In this document: in pieces, positions 18,512-26,425 of the stretch
Position numbering within the stretch: position 1 is the stretch's first letter
How the letters are laid out: the number at the start of each line of letters is the position of its first letter
Assembly (NCBI GenBank): GCA_036848175.1
Contig: DAIUKO010000004.1
Coordinates: forward strand, 1 to 64,000
Direction: 5' to 3'
Source of the DNA: QHWF01 sp036848175
Lineage (GTDB): Bacteria; Acidobacteriota; Vicinamibacteria; Vicinamibacterales; CAVVIG01
Length of the DNA stretch: 64,000 bases
Notes under the pieces: model-generated
Databases searched by the model: none
Told to the model about the DNA's origin: nothing
What the model saw: the letters and a program-made list of their open reading frames with translations, nothing else
Position numbers and translations under genes: made by a program

Positions 18512-18913
18512 ATGACTCAGATTTCTGATGCTGAAGGCTTGAATCTGGCCACCCATCGCGCTCCGGCGAGCGTTTGGGACCGGCGCGGATGGGACGGCAC
18601 TCGCGAGCAGCTCGCGCTCACGCGCTGGCTCGTCGGCCTGGGCGGCGGCGCGCTGGCGATCCAGGGGCTGCGACAGCGGACCGTGGTCGGCTCGCTGCTC
18701 GGCGGCCTCGGGGCAAGTCTCGCGTGGTGGGCGTTGACGGGAGAAGGCGACTTGTCGGATGCGCGGCGGTTCTTCGCGCGTGTCCTCGAGCCGTGGCGGC
18801 GCCACGACGATCTCGTGCACGAAGCCTCCGCGGACTCGTTTCCGGCGAGCGACGCGCCCGCCTGGACGCCAACGGTCGGCACCGGCCTTCGCCGCGGGAA
18901 CGCCCGCGTGTAG
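18512..18913 (+). CDS. Small membrane protein with C-terminal SFPASDAPAW motif
   Basis: 133-residue hypothetical protein. It has two hydrophobic helices, WLVGLGGGALAIQGL and GSLLGGLGASLAWWALTG (about 45-85), like the DUF2892-type hairpin. The C-terminal segment VHEASADSFPASDAPAWTP is a short conserved tag found at the end of many small stress-related proteins in diverse bacteria (from memory). ATG 18512 is preferred over upstream in-frame starts, because those read through the intergenic region. The YihY family gene begins three bases after its stop, so the two are probably co-transcribed. Function unknown. Confidence 0.7.
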   Translation: MTQISDAEGLNLATHRAPASVWDRRGWDGTREQLALTRWLVGLGGGALAIQGLRQRTVVGSLLGGLGASLAWWALTGEGDLSDARRFFARVLEPWRRHDDLVHEASADSFPASDAPAWTPTVGTGLRRGNARV

Positions 18914-18916
18914 CCC

Positions 18917-20029
18917 ATGCTCCGGGCGCTCCGCGTTCCGCTCTCGTGGCGAGAGCTCGCAAGGCGAACCTACAGCGAGGTCCTCGCGGACAACTGCCTG
19001 GGCCTCGCCGCTCAGCTCTCCTACTACTTCTTTCTCGCGCTTTTTCCCGCGCTGCTGTTCGTCGTCGCGATCATCAGCTTCGTCCCGGTCGAGGGCCTCC
19101 TCGATTCGATCACCTCGATGCTCGCGCGCGTCGCCCCGTACGAGATGCTCAAGCTCGTCCAGGATCAGATTCTCAAGATCGCGAATGACAAAAACGGCGG
19201 GCTCCTCACGCTCGGCATGATCGGCACGATCTGGAGCACCTCCTCCGGCGTCACGGCGATCATCGACACGCTCAATCAGGTCTACGACATCCTGGAAGGG
19301 CGGCCGTGGTGGAAGGTACAGCTGATTGCGCTCGGCCTGACGGTCGCGCTCGCGGTGTTCATCGTCGTCTCGTTCGCGCTGGTGCTCGTCGGGCCGACGC
19401 TGGCGGAGAAGGTGGCGCTGTGGGCACACATGGGGCAGGCGTTCGAGTGGACGTGGAAGATTCTCCAGTGGCCGCTGATCTTCGCCTTGATTACGTTCGC
19501 GATCGCCGTCGTGTATTACTACGCGCCAGACGCCGAGCAGGAATGGATCTGGATTACGCCCGGGTCCGTGTTCGCGACGATTCTCTGGGTGCTCATCTCG
19601 CTCGCGTTCAAGTTCTACGTCGCGAACTTCGGATCGTACAACGCGACCTACGGCGCGATCGGCGGCGTCATCGTGACGATGCTGTGGTTCTACATGTCGT
19701 CGCTGGCGATTCTGGTCGGCGCCGAACTGAATGCCGAAATCGAACACGCCTCGCCCTACGGCAAGGATCCGGGGGAAAAACAGCCGGGTGAGAAAAAGAA
19801 GATCGGTGCGGTCGCCGAGCGGTCGTGGCGCGAAGGTCAATCGGCCGGCACGCTGAAGCCGGCCATCGCGCGCGAGAATTGCGACGTCGACACCGACCTG
19901 CCGCCCGCACGCCCGATGGAGGCGCGCCCGCGCTTCAGCGACTGGGTCGTCACCGGCGTCGTCCTCGGCGAAGCGGCCTTCCTCGCGTATTCGAAGCTGC
20001 GTTCGCGCTTCAACAGAGTCCGCGCCTGA
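18917..20029 (+). CDS. YihY/BrkB family integral membrane protein
   Basis: 370-residue protein of the YihY (formerly 'ribonuclease BN-like') family. Six transmembrane helices are visible, with LGLAAQLSYYFFLALFPALL near residues 33-52 and GTIWSTSSGVTAIIDTLNQV. Another conserved block is PGSVFATILWVLISLAFKFY. The family motif SYNATYGAIGGVIVTMLWFY and LVGAELNAEIEH close the core. A 90-residue charged cytoplasmic tail follows, with a last weak hydrophobic stretch. The family has no proven biochemical function. It follows the small membrane protein with a 3-base gap. Confidence 0.92.
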   Translation: MLRALRVPLSWRELARRTYSEVLADNCLGLAAQLSYYFFLALFPALLFVVAIISFVPVEGLLDSITSMLARVAPYEMLKLVQDQILKIANDKNGGLLTLGMIGTIWSTSSGVTAIIDTLNQVYDILEGRPWWKVQLIALGLTVALAVFIVVSFALVLVGPTLAEKVALWAHMGQAFEWTWKILQWPLIFALITFAIAVVYYYAPDAEQEWIWITPGSVFATILWVLISLAFKFYVANFGSYNATYGAIGGVIVTMLWFYMSSLAILVGAELNAEIEHASPYGKDPGEKQPGEKKKIGAVAERSWREGQSAGTLKPAIARENCDVDTDLPPARPMEARPRFSDWVVTGVVLGEAAFLAYSKLRSRFNRVRA

Positions 20030-20066
20030 CGCACGTCGGAGGCGCCCACCGACAATATTGAAAAAT

Positions 20067-20089
20067 GTGCGGCGGCCATCCCGCCGCAC
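20067..20089 (+). terminator. Hairpin after the YihY gene
   Basis: GTGCGGCGG and its exact complement form a 9-bp stem around a 5-nt loop, 37 bases after the YihY stop and before a possible -10 (TATAGAAT near 20100) for the next operon. No clear U-tract; weak terminator candidate. Confidence 0.45.
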
Positions 20090-20147
20090 TGCCGGTCCTA
20101 TAGAATTAGCGCACGCGCCCTGAAGTTGAGTGCGGAGCGCCCTGACA

Positions 20148-22421
20148 ATGGACAAGCTCTTCAGCTTTCTGTTCAAGTATCCGCCGTTCGTCTTTCAACA
20201 GGCCGACTTCTCGTATGGCCTGTCGCGGCCGGTGCTGCTGGTCGTCACCGGCGTGACGGCCGTCGCGGTGGCGGCGCTGTTCACGTATCGAGGGCTGGCC
20301 ACCGTCGAGCGGACGCGCGATCGCGTCGTGCTCGTCGGGCTGCGCCTCGTGGCGCTGGCGGTGCTGCTCTTCTGCCTGTTCCGTCCCACGCTGATCCTGA
20401 AGGCGGCCGTGCCGCAGCAGAATTTCCTCGGCGTGCTGATCGACGACTCGCGCAGCATGGCGATCGCCGACCGCGACGGCCAGCCGCGCAGCGCGTTCGT
20501 GCAGCAACAGCTGAACGGCCCGAACGCCAAGCTGCTCGACGCGCTGTCGCAGCGCTTCGTCGTCCGCTTCTTCCGCTTCTCGTCATCGGCGGATCGCGTC
20601 GCGTCGGCAGCCGACATGAAGTTCGCCGGCACGTCGACCCGGCTGGGACAGGCGCTCGATCGCGCGCGCGACGAGCTCGCCGGCCTGCCGCTCGCCGGTC
20701 TGGTCATGGTGACCGACGGCGCCGACACGTCGGATGCGACGATCGACGAATCGCTCGCGAGCCTGAAGGCGCGCTCGATCCCGGTGTTCACCGTCGGTCT
20801 CGGACAGGAGCGGTTCGCGAAGGACATTCAGGTCACGCGCGTCGAGACGCCGCGCACGGCGCTGAAGGGCACGGCGCTGGTCGTCGACGTCGTGCTCTCG
20901 CAAACCGGGTACGGCGGCAGCACGGTTCCGCTCACGGTCGAAGACGACGGACGGATCGTGAGCACGCAGGAAGTGAAGCTGCCCGCCGACGGCGAGGCGG
21001 CGACGGTGAAGGTTCGCTTCACGGCGTCCGAGGCGGGACCGCGCCTGTTCAAGTTCCGCGTCAAGGATCAGCCGGGCGAGCAGGTCACACAGAACAACGC
21101 GCGCGACGCGCTGATCGAAATCCACGACGGCAAGGAAAAGATTCTGTACTACGAGGGCGAGCCGCGGCCCGAGATGAAGTTCATCAACCGCGGCGTCGAG
21201 GACGACAAGAACCTGCAGCTCGTCGTGCTGCAGCGGACGGCGGAAAACAAGTTCTATCGCATCGGTGTGACCGACAAGGAGGAGCTGGTCAGCGGCTTCC
21301 CGAAAACGCGCGAGGAGCTGTTCGCCTACCGGGCGATCATCCTCGGTTCGGTCGAAGCGGCATCGTTCACGCCCGAGCAGCTGCGCATGATCGCCGACTT
21401 CGTCAGCAAGCGCGGCGGCGGCCTGCTCGCGCTCGGCGGACGGCGATCGTTTGCCGAAGGCGGATGGACGGGGACGCCGGTCGGCGAAGTGCTGCCCGTC
21501 GTCGCCGACGCCGCGAACGCGAAGTACCTCTCGGAGCTCTCGGTCCATCCGACCCGCGCCGGCGCGCTCTTCCCGGTCACGCAGATTGCGGACAGCGAAT
21601 CGGCGTCCACCGCGAAGTGGAACGACATGCCGGCGGTGACGACGGTCAACGCCGTGCATCAGGTCAAGCCGGGCGCCACCATTCTGCTGAGCGCGGTCGA
21701 CAATCAGCGGAAGGATCAGGTCGTGCTCGCCTTCCAGCGGTACGGCCGCGGCAAGGCGATCGCGATGCCGATTCAGGATTCGTGGGCGTGGAAGATGGAC
21801 GCCAAGGTGCCGGTGACGGACACGACGCACGCGATGTTCTGGCGGCGCATGCTCCGCTGGCTGGTCGACGGCGTTCCCAATCAGGTCAACGTGACGACCA
21901 CGACGGACCGCGTCGAGCCGGGAGAACCGGTCAAGATCACCGCCGAAGTGCTGGACGCGGCCTACACCGAGGTGAACGACAGCCGGGTGATGGCGCGGAT
22001 CACGGCGCCGTCCGGCAAGGTCAGCGAAGTGCCGGTCGACTGGACGGTGACGCGCGACGGCGATTACCGCGCGACGTTCACGCCGGAGGAAGCGGGCATC
22101 TACGACATCAAGGTCGCGGCGGTCCGCGATCAGAAGGATCTCGGCGCCGCGGCGATGCACGTCCGCGTCTCGGCCGGCGACGCCGAGTACTTCGACGCCG
22201 CGATGCGCGCGCCGCTCCTCAAACGGATCGCCGAGGAAACCGGCGGCCGCTTCTTCACGCCGGCCAACGCCGCGTCGCTGCCGGAGGCCGTCAGCTACAC
22301 CGGCCGCGGCGTCACGGTCGTCGAGGAGCGCGAGTTGTGGGACATGCCGGCGCTGCTGATGGCGCTGGTCGCGCTCGTCGGCGCGGAGTGGGGCTATCGC
22401 CGGGTGAGAGGTCTTGCATGA
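20148..22421 (+). CDS. vWA and glutamine-amidotransferase-like membrane protein
   Basis: 757-residue membrane protein, first gene of a MoxR/vWA operon. Two N-terminal helices (about 24-42 and 62-82) precede a vWA-type domain with the MIDAS motif DDSRS (GVLIDDSRSMAIAD, about 100) and VMVTDGADTSD. Then come Ig-like regions and a GATase1-like Rossmann domain (EKILYYEGEPRPEMKFI, VSGFPKTREELFAYRAIILG, KRGGGLLALGGRRSF). The C-terminal half is beta-rich and ends with a membrane helix (ALLMALVALVGAEWGYRRV). No catalytic Cys is seen in the GATase-like fold, so it is likely a binding module. Start ATG 20148 (MDKLFSF) is preferred over an upstream in-frame start at 20130. Its TGA overlaps the ATG of the next gene. 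Function as part of a MoxR envelope complex is inference. Confidence 0.85.
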   Translation: MDKLFSFLFKYPPFVFQQADFSYGLSRPVLLVVTGVTAVAVAALFTYRGLATVERTRDRVVLVGLRLVALAVLLFCLFRPTLILKAAVPQQNFLGVLIDDSRSMAIADRDGQPRSAFVQQQLNGPNAKLLDALSQRFVVRFFRFSSSADRVASAADMKFAGTSTRLGQALDRARDELAGLPLAGLVMVTDGADTSDATIDESLASLKARSIPVFTVGLGQERFAKDIQVTRVETPRTALKGTALVVDVVLSQTGYGGSTVPLTVEDDGRIVSTQEVKLPADGEAATVKVRFTASEAGPRLFKFRVKDQPGEQVTQNNARDALIEIHDGKEKILYYEGEPRPEMKFINRGVEDDKNLQLVVLQRTAENKFYRIGVTDKEELVSGFPKTREELFAYRAIILGSVEAASFTPEQLRMIADFVSKRGGGLLALGGRRSFAEGGWTGTPVGEVLPVVADAANAKYLSELSVHPTRAGALFPVTQIADSESASTAKWNDMPAVTTVNAVHQVKPGATILLSAVDNQRKDQVVLAFQRYGRGKAIAMPIQDSWAWKMDAKVPVTDTTHAMFWRRMLRWLVDGVPNQVNVTTTTDRVEPGEPVKITAEVLDAAYTEVNDSRVMARITAPSGKVSEVPVDWTVTRDGDYRATFTPEEAGIYDIKVAAVRDQKDLGAAAMHVRVSAGDAEYFDAAMRAPLLKRIAEETGGRFFTPANAASLPEAVSYTGRGVTVVEERELWDMPALLMALVALVGAEWGYRRVRGLA

Positions 22422-23464
22422 CCCCTCGCTTCGGCACGCAACCACGCAACCACCAAACCACGAAATACGTTTTGGACAAGGTTGTTTGTTCGTGGTTTCG
22501 TGCGTTCGCGGTTTCGTGCCTCTCGTCGCTGCTCCTGAGCACGGCCGCCGCGGCGCAGGACAGTCATCTCCTCGTCATCACCGGGGTCGGCGGCGACGAC
22601 GAGCACACGCAGCAGTTCCACAAGTGGGCGACGGCGATGATCGACGCCGCCAAGAAAAAGGACGGGCTGTCCGACGACAACATTATTTACCTGTCGGAGA
22701 AGCCGGAGCTCGACGCGGCGCGCATCAAAGGCAAGTCGACCCGCGAGAACGTGCAGAAGGCGTTCGCCGATCTCGCCGCGCGCGCGCGGCCCAACGACGC
22801 GGTGGTCATCGTCCTTCTCGGCCACGGCAGCTTCGACGGCGGCCGCGCGGCGTTCAACTTGCCGGGAGTCGACCTGACGCCGAGCGACTACGCGGCGCTG
22901 CTCGGCAAGCTCGCGACGCAGCGCGTGGCCTTCATCAACACGTCGAGCTCGAGCGGCGCGTTTCTCCCCACCGTCGCCGGTCCGGGGCGCGTCGTCGTGA
23001 CCGCGACCAAGACCGGTGGCGAGCGCAACGAGACGCGCTTCCCGGAGTTCTTCGTCGAGGCGTTCTCCGACGATGCGGCGGACCGCGACCGCAACGGCCG
23101 CGTCTCGATCGCCGAAGCGTTCGACTACGCGAAGACGAAGGTGGCCAAGGCCTACGAACAGGAGGGACACATCCTGACCGAGCACGCCGCGCTCGACGAG
23201 GGGCCGGCCGGCACCGGCCTGGCCGCGCAGCTCTTCCTCGCCGCGCCGCAGAACGCGTTGAAGGTGGACACGAGCGACCCTGCCATGAAGGCGCTCGTGG
23301 ACGAGCGCGACACGATCGAGCGCGAGATCGCGGCGCTCAAGCTGATGAAGCCGTCGATGGACGCGGCCAAGTACGATGCGCAGATGGAGAAGCTGCTGAC
23401 CGATCTCGCGCTCAAGACCAAGGCGATTCGCGATCGCCAGGCGAAGAAAGAAGACCATCAGTGA
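22418..23464 (+). CDS. C13/caspase-like protein, catalytic Cys apparently replaced
   Basis: 348-residue exported protein. The hydrophobic signal (FRAFAVSCLSSLLLSTAAAAQ) comes after an odd 28-residue leader encoded by a palindromic element. The mature part has a caspase/legumain fold: VITGVGGDDEHTQQFHKW, a His motif VIVLLGHGSFDG, and the strand AFINTSSSSGAFLP, where C13 peptidases have the nucleophile (ACxSG) but here only Ser is found. An EF-hand-like loop DRDRNGRVSIAEAF (Asp/Asp/Asn/Glu ligands) follows, and a C-terminal helical region (about 285-345) ends in Lys/Gln. The protein may be a pseudopeptidase or a serine variant. It overlaps neighbours on both sides (ATGA, GTGA). Confidence 0.8.
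   Translation: MTPRFGTQPRNHQTTKYVLDKVVCSWFRAFAVSCLSSLLLSTAAAAQDSHLLVITGVGGDDEHTQQFHKWATAMIDAAKKKDGLSDDNIIYLSEKPELDAARIKGKSTRENVQKAFADLAARARPNDAVVIVLLGHGSFDGGRAAFNLPGVDLTPSDYAALLGKLATQRVAFINTSSSSGAFLPTVAGPGRVVVTATKTGGERNETRFPEFFVEAFSDDAADRDRNGRVSIAEAFDYAKTKVAKAYEQEGHILTEHAALDEGPAGTGLAAQLFLAAPQNALKVDTSDPAMKALVDERDTIEREIAALKLMKPSMDAAKYDAQMEKLLTDLALKTKAIRDRQAKKEDHQ
22433..22520. repeat. Palindromic element inside the 5' end of the C13-like gene
   Basis: Two 32-nt arms (22433-22464 and 22489-22520) match as inverted repeats at 26 of 32 positions around a 24-nt centre. Each arm is made of short ACCACGAA-like units. It lies over codons 6-35 of the C13-like gene and so encodes the N-terminal leader and the start of the signal peptide. 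Confidence 0.65.
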
Positions 23465-24225
23465 ATCGAGTCGCCGTGGTGGCCGCCGCCACGCTGCTCC
23501 TGGCGTCGACTGCCCAGGCGCAGCGCGGCTTCGGCGGCTATCGCGGCCGCGCCGAACCGGTGATGCCCAACGCGCCGTACGACGGCCGGTTCACGTTCGT
23601 GCGCCTGCGCTACGGTCCGCCGACGCAGTACGTCTCGCAGCGTATTCCGTGGTCGCACGACTACCCGACCGGCGAGCGCCACTTCATGAAGATCCTGAAC
23701 GAGCTGAGCTACCTGAACCCGCACATCGAGGAGACGAACATCATCGGCTTCGACGATGCTGAGGTGTTCAAGTATCCGGTGGCGTACATGGCGGAGCCGG
23801 GGTTCCTGACGCTCACCGATGGGGAAGCCCTTCACTTTCGCGAGTACCTGCTCAAGGGCGGCTTCGTGATTTTCGACGACTTCTCGGCGATGCGCGGCGG
23901 CTGGGGCAACTTCGAGGAGCAGATGCTGCACGTCCTGCCCGGCGCGCGTTTCGTCGATCTCGACGCGACCCATCCGATCTTTCATTCATTTTTCGAGATC
24001 AACGACCTCGACATCATTCCGCAGTACTACGACGTCGGAAAGCCGATCTTCCGCGGCGTCTTCGAGGACAACGATCCGGCGAAGCGGCTGCTGGTGATGG
24101 TGAACTTCAACACCGACATTTCCGAGTTCTGGGAGTTTTCGGATACGGGTCTGAAACCGATCGACGAGTCGAATCAGGCGTACAAGCTGGGCGTCAACTA
24201 CATTATGTATGGCATCACACACTAG
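23461..24225 (+). CDS. DUF4159 domain exported protein
   Basis: 254-residue protein with a signal peptide (AVVAAATLLLASTAQAQ). The DUF4159 domain includes FTFVRLRYGP, WSHDYPTGERHFMKIL, LKGGFVIFDDF, GFDDAEVFKYPVAYMAEPG and HPIFHSFFEI. The LKGGFVIFDDF segment resembles a Rossmann-like GATase-type fold. DUF4159 genes commonly sit beside MoxR and vWA genes. GTG 23461 overlaps the previous stop (GTGA). The Cys of true amidotransferases is missing, so a binding role is more likely. Function unknown. Confidence 0.88.
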   Translation: MNRVAVVAAATLLLASTAQAQRGFGGYRGRAEPVMPNAPYDGRFTFVRLRYGPPTQYVSQRIPWSHDYPTGERHFMKILNELSYLNPHIEETNIIGFDDAEVFKYPVAYMAEPGFLTLTDGEALHFREYLLKGGFVIFDDFSAMRGGWGNFEEQMLHVLPGARFVDLDATHPIFHSFFEINDLDIIPQYYDVGKPIFRGVFEDNDPAKRLLVMVNFNTDISEFWEFSDTGLKPIDESNQAYKLGVNYIMYGITH

Positions 24226-24309
24226 GCAGGCCTGAAGGGCTGCGCTACCGAGCCGCTCAGACACGAGCCGTGGTAGCGTGACGACGGTAGCGCAGGCATT
24301 CGGGCCTGC
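24226..24309. repeat. Imperfect palindromic element between DUF4159 and MoxR genes
   Basis: Two 24-nt arms (24226-24249 and 24286-24309) are inverted repeats at 21 of 24 positions around a 36-nt centre, beginning on the base after the DUF4159 stop. Outer ends read GCAGGCC and GGCCTGC. It looks like a dispersed REP/MITE-type palindrome. Confidence 0.65.
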
Positions 24310-24326
24310 GCGCGAAAGGGGCAGAC

Positions 24327-25364
24327 GTGGATCACATCACCACGGGGATGGTCGATTTGGATTCGGCGGACGACGTCGCGCTTGCCGACAAGATGAATGC
24401 GGGCCGCAAGCAGATCATCGCGGAGCTCGAAAAACGCATCGTCGGGCAGAAAGACGTCGTCGAGCTGGTGTTGATGACGTTGTTCGTCGGCGGCAACAGT
24501 CTGATCGTCGGCGTCCCCGGGCTGGCGAAGACGCTGCTCATCGCGACGCTCGCGCAGGTGCTCGACCTCAAGTTCAACCGCATCCAGTTCACGCCGGACC
24601 TGATGCCGTCGGACATCACCGGCACCGACATCATCAACGAAGACGCGTCGACCGGCCGGCGGCAGATGGTGTTCGCGCCGGGGCCGATCTTCGCCAACAT
24701 CGTCCTTGCCGACGAGATCAACCGGACGCCGCCGAAGACGCAATCGGCGCTGCTCGAAGCGATGCAGGAGCACCGCGTCACGATTCAGGGGCGCACCTAC
24801 GATCTCGCCGAGCCATTCTTCGTCTTCGCGACCCAGAACCCGATCGAGCTCGAAGGCACCTACCCGCTGCCCGAAGCGCAGCTCGACCGCTTCATGTTCC
24901 ACATCGTCATCGAGCATCCGCCCGAGGACGAGGAGTTCGAGGTCGTGCGGGTGACGACCGCGATCATCGATCCGCACTACAACCGGCCGGTGAGCGGCAA
25001 CGATCTGATCGCGTTTCAGCGGCTGGTGCGGCGGGTGCCGGTGGCCGAGCCGGTGATGCGCTACGCGTTGAATCTGGTTCGCACCAGCCGTCCGAAGTCG
25101 AAACAGGCCCCGGAGTCGGTGAAGAAGTACGTGGCGTTCGGCGCCAGCGTGCGCGCGGCACAATACCTCGTGCTCGGCGCGAAGGCGCGCGCGCTGACCA
25201 GCGGCCGCTATCACGTGAGCTTCGAGGACATCCGGGCGCTGGCGCACCCGGTGCTCCGCCACCGCGTCCTCACCAACTTCCGCGCGGAGTCGGAGGGGGT
25301 GACGACCGATTCGCTGATCGACGAATTGCTGTCGGCGGTGCCGACACCAAGGAGTGGAATGTAG
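24327..25364 (+). CDS. MoxR family AAA+ ATPase
   Basis: 345-residue AAA+ chaperone of the MoxR group, which remodels or activates vWA-domain proteins. Walker A is GVPGLAKT (about residues 66-73) and Walker B is VLADEINRTPPKTQ. Then come the sensor-1 region FVFATQNPIELEGTYPLPEA and the arginine-finger region QLDRFMFH, and the lid domain follows (about 230-335). GTG 24327, with AAAGGGG upstream, is the best start. It stands at the centre of an operon with three MIDAS-bearing proteins, its expected clients (inference). A 134-bp palindrome starts two bases after its stop. Confidence 0.95.
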   Translation: MDHITTGMVDLDSADDVALADKMNAGRKQIIAELEKRIVGQKDVVELVLMTLFVGGNSLIVGVPGLAKTLLIATLAQVLDLKFNRIQFTPDLMPSDITGTDIINEDASTGRRQMVFAPGPIFANIVLADEINRTPPKTQSALLEAMQEHRVTIQGRTYDLAEPFFVFATQNPIELEGTYPLPEAQLDRFMFHIVIEHPPEDEEFEVVRVTTAIIDPHYNRPVSGNDLIAFQRLVRRVPVAEPVMRYALNLVRTSRPKSKQAPESVKKYVAFGASVRAAQYLVLGAKARALTSGRYHVSFEDIRALAHPVLRHRVLTNFRAESEGVTTDSLIDELLSAVPTPRSGM

Positions 25365-25366
25365 GC

Positions 25367-25500
25367 ATTGCGGATTGAGGATTGCGGATTGCGGATTTAT
25401 TGACGATTCAATACTCAATGAATCCGCAATTGGCCAATTGCGGATTCGTCGTAGATTCAATCGTCAATAAATCCGCAATCCGCAATCCTCAATCCGCAAT
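25367..25500. repeat. Nested 134-bp perfect palindrome (cruciform)
   Basis: Outer arms 25367-25408 and 25459-25500 are perfectly complementary over 42 bases. Inside lies a second perfect 14-bp inverted repeat (25420-25447). The element is built of units like ATTGCGGATTG and is much more AT-rich than its surroundings. It fills the gap between moxR and the DUF58 gene. Confidence 0.9.
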
Positions 25501-25512
25501 AACGAGCTTCTC

Positions 25513-26424
25513 ATGTCAGAGCCGACACTCGTTCCCGGCGCACGATTCGTCGATCCGAAGATTCTTGCGCGGATCGGCAACCTCGAGCTGCTCGCGCGGA
25601 CCGTCGTCGAAGGCTTCATCAACGGCATGCACCGCGCGCCGTTCTTCGGGGCCTCGATCGACTTCGCCGAGCATCGCGGCTACGTGGCCGGCGACGACAT
25701 CCGCCGCGTCGACTGGCGTCTCTACGCGCGCACCGACCGCTATTACGTCAAGCAGTACGAGGCCGACACCAACACCAACCTCTCGATCCTGTTCGACATC
25801 TCGAAGTCGATGCAGTTTGCCAGCCGCGGCATCCCCAAGCTCGAATACGCGTGCTTCGTCGCGGCGTGCATGGCGTATCTCGCGCAGCGGCAGCGCGACC
25901 GCGTCGGCATCATCACCTTCGACAGCGACATCGTCACGCACGTGCCGCCGTCGGCGAAGCACTTCAACGTGACGCTGCACACGCTCGATCGCGCGCGCGC
26001 CGAGCGTCCCGGCAACCTCGGCGTGCCGCTCAACAAGATGGCGGAGCACTTCAAGCGCCGCGGCATCCTGGTCCTGATCTCGGACTTCTACGAGGAGCCC
26101 GACACGATCCTCGAAGCGATCAAGCCGCTGAAGTTCCTCGGCAACGAGCTGATCGTGTTTCACGTGCTCGATCCCGCGGAGCTCGACTTCGGCTACGACG
26201 ACGCCTCGAGCTTCGAGGACCTCGAGACCGGCGAGCAGATTCCGGTCGTCCCCGAGTCGCTGCGCGACGAGTATCGCGCGATGATTCGCGCCCACATCGA
26301 GGCGCTGACCACGAAGTTCTCGGAACACCGGATCGACTACACGCTGCTGAACACCGCCGAACCGCTCGATCGGGCGCTGTTCAGCTACTTATCCAGCCGG
26401 GAGCGGCTGATGCGCGTGCGCTGA
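25513..26424 (+). CDS. DUF58 domain protein (vWA-like)
   Basis: 303-residue protein of the DUF58 family, usually encoded next to MoxR. The conserved SIDFAEHRGYVAGDDIRRVD and WRLYARTDRYYVKQYEAD are the DUF58 signature. A vWA-like core follows with the MIDAS sequence DISKS (LSILFDISKSMQF), then VGIITFDSD and ILVLISDFYEEPD. Probable membrane-side adaptor or metal-dependent binding module that works with the ATPase (known for the family in outline only). The BatA-like gene starts one base after its TGA. Confidence 0.92.
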   Translation: MSEPTLVPGARFVDPKILARIGNLELLARTVVEGFINGMHRAPFFGASIDFAEHRGYVAGDDIRRVDWRLYARTDRYYVKQYEADTNTNLSILFDISKSMQFASRGIPKLEYACFVAACMAYLAQRQRDRVGIITFDSDIVTHVPPSAKHFNVTLHTLDRARAERPGNLGVPLNKMAEHFKRRGILVLISDFYEEPDTILEAIKPLKFLGNELIVFHVLDPAELDFGYDDASSFEDLETGEQIPVVPESLRDEYRAMIRAHIEALTTKFSEHRIDYTLLNTAEPLDRALFSYLSSRERLMRVR

Positions 26425-26425
26425 C

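Noticed and set aside
20126..22417. Very long in-frame extension upstream of the C13-like gene
   Set aside because: It is the shadow frame of the vWA gene; the real start is ATG 22418, overlapping the previous stop.
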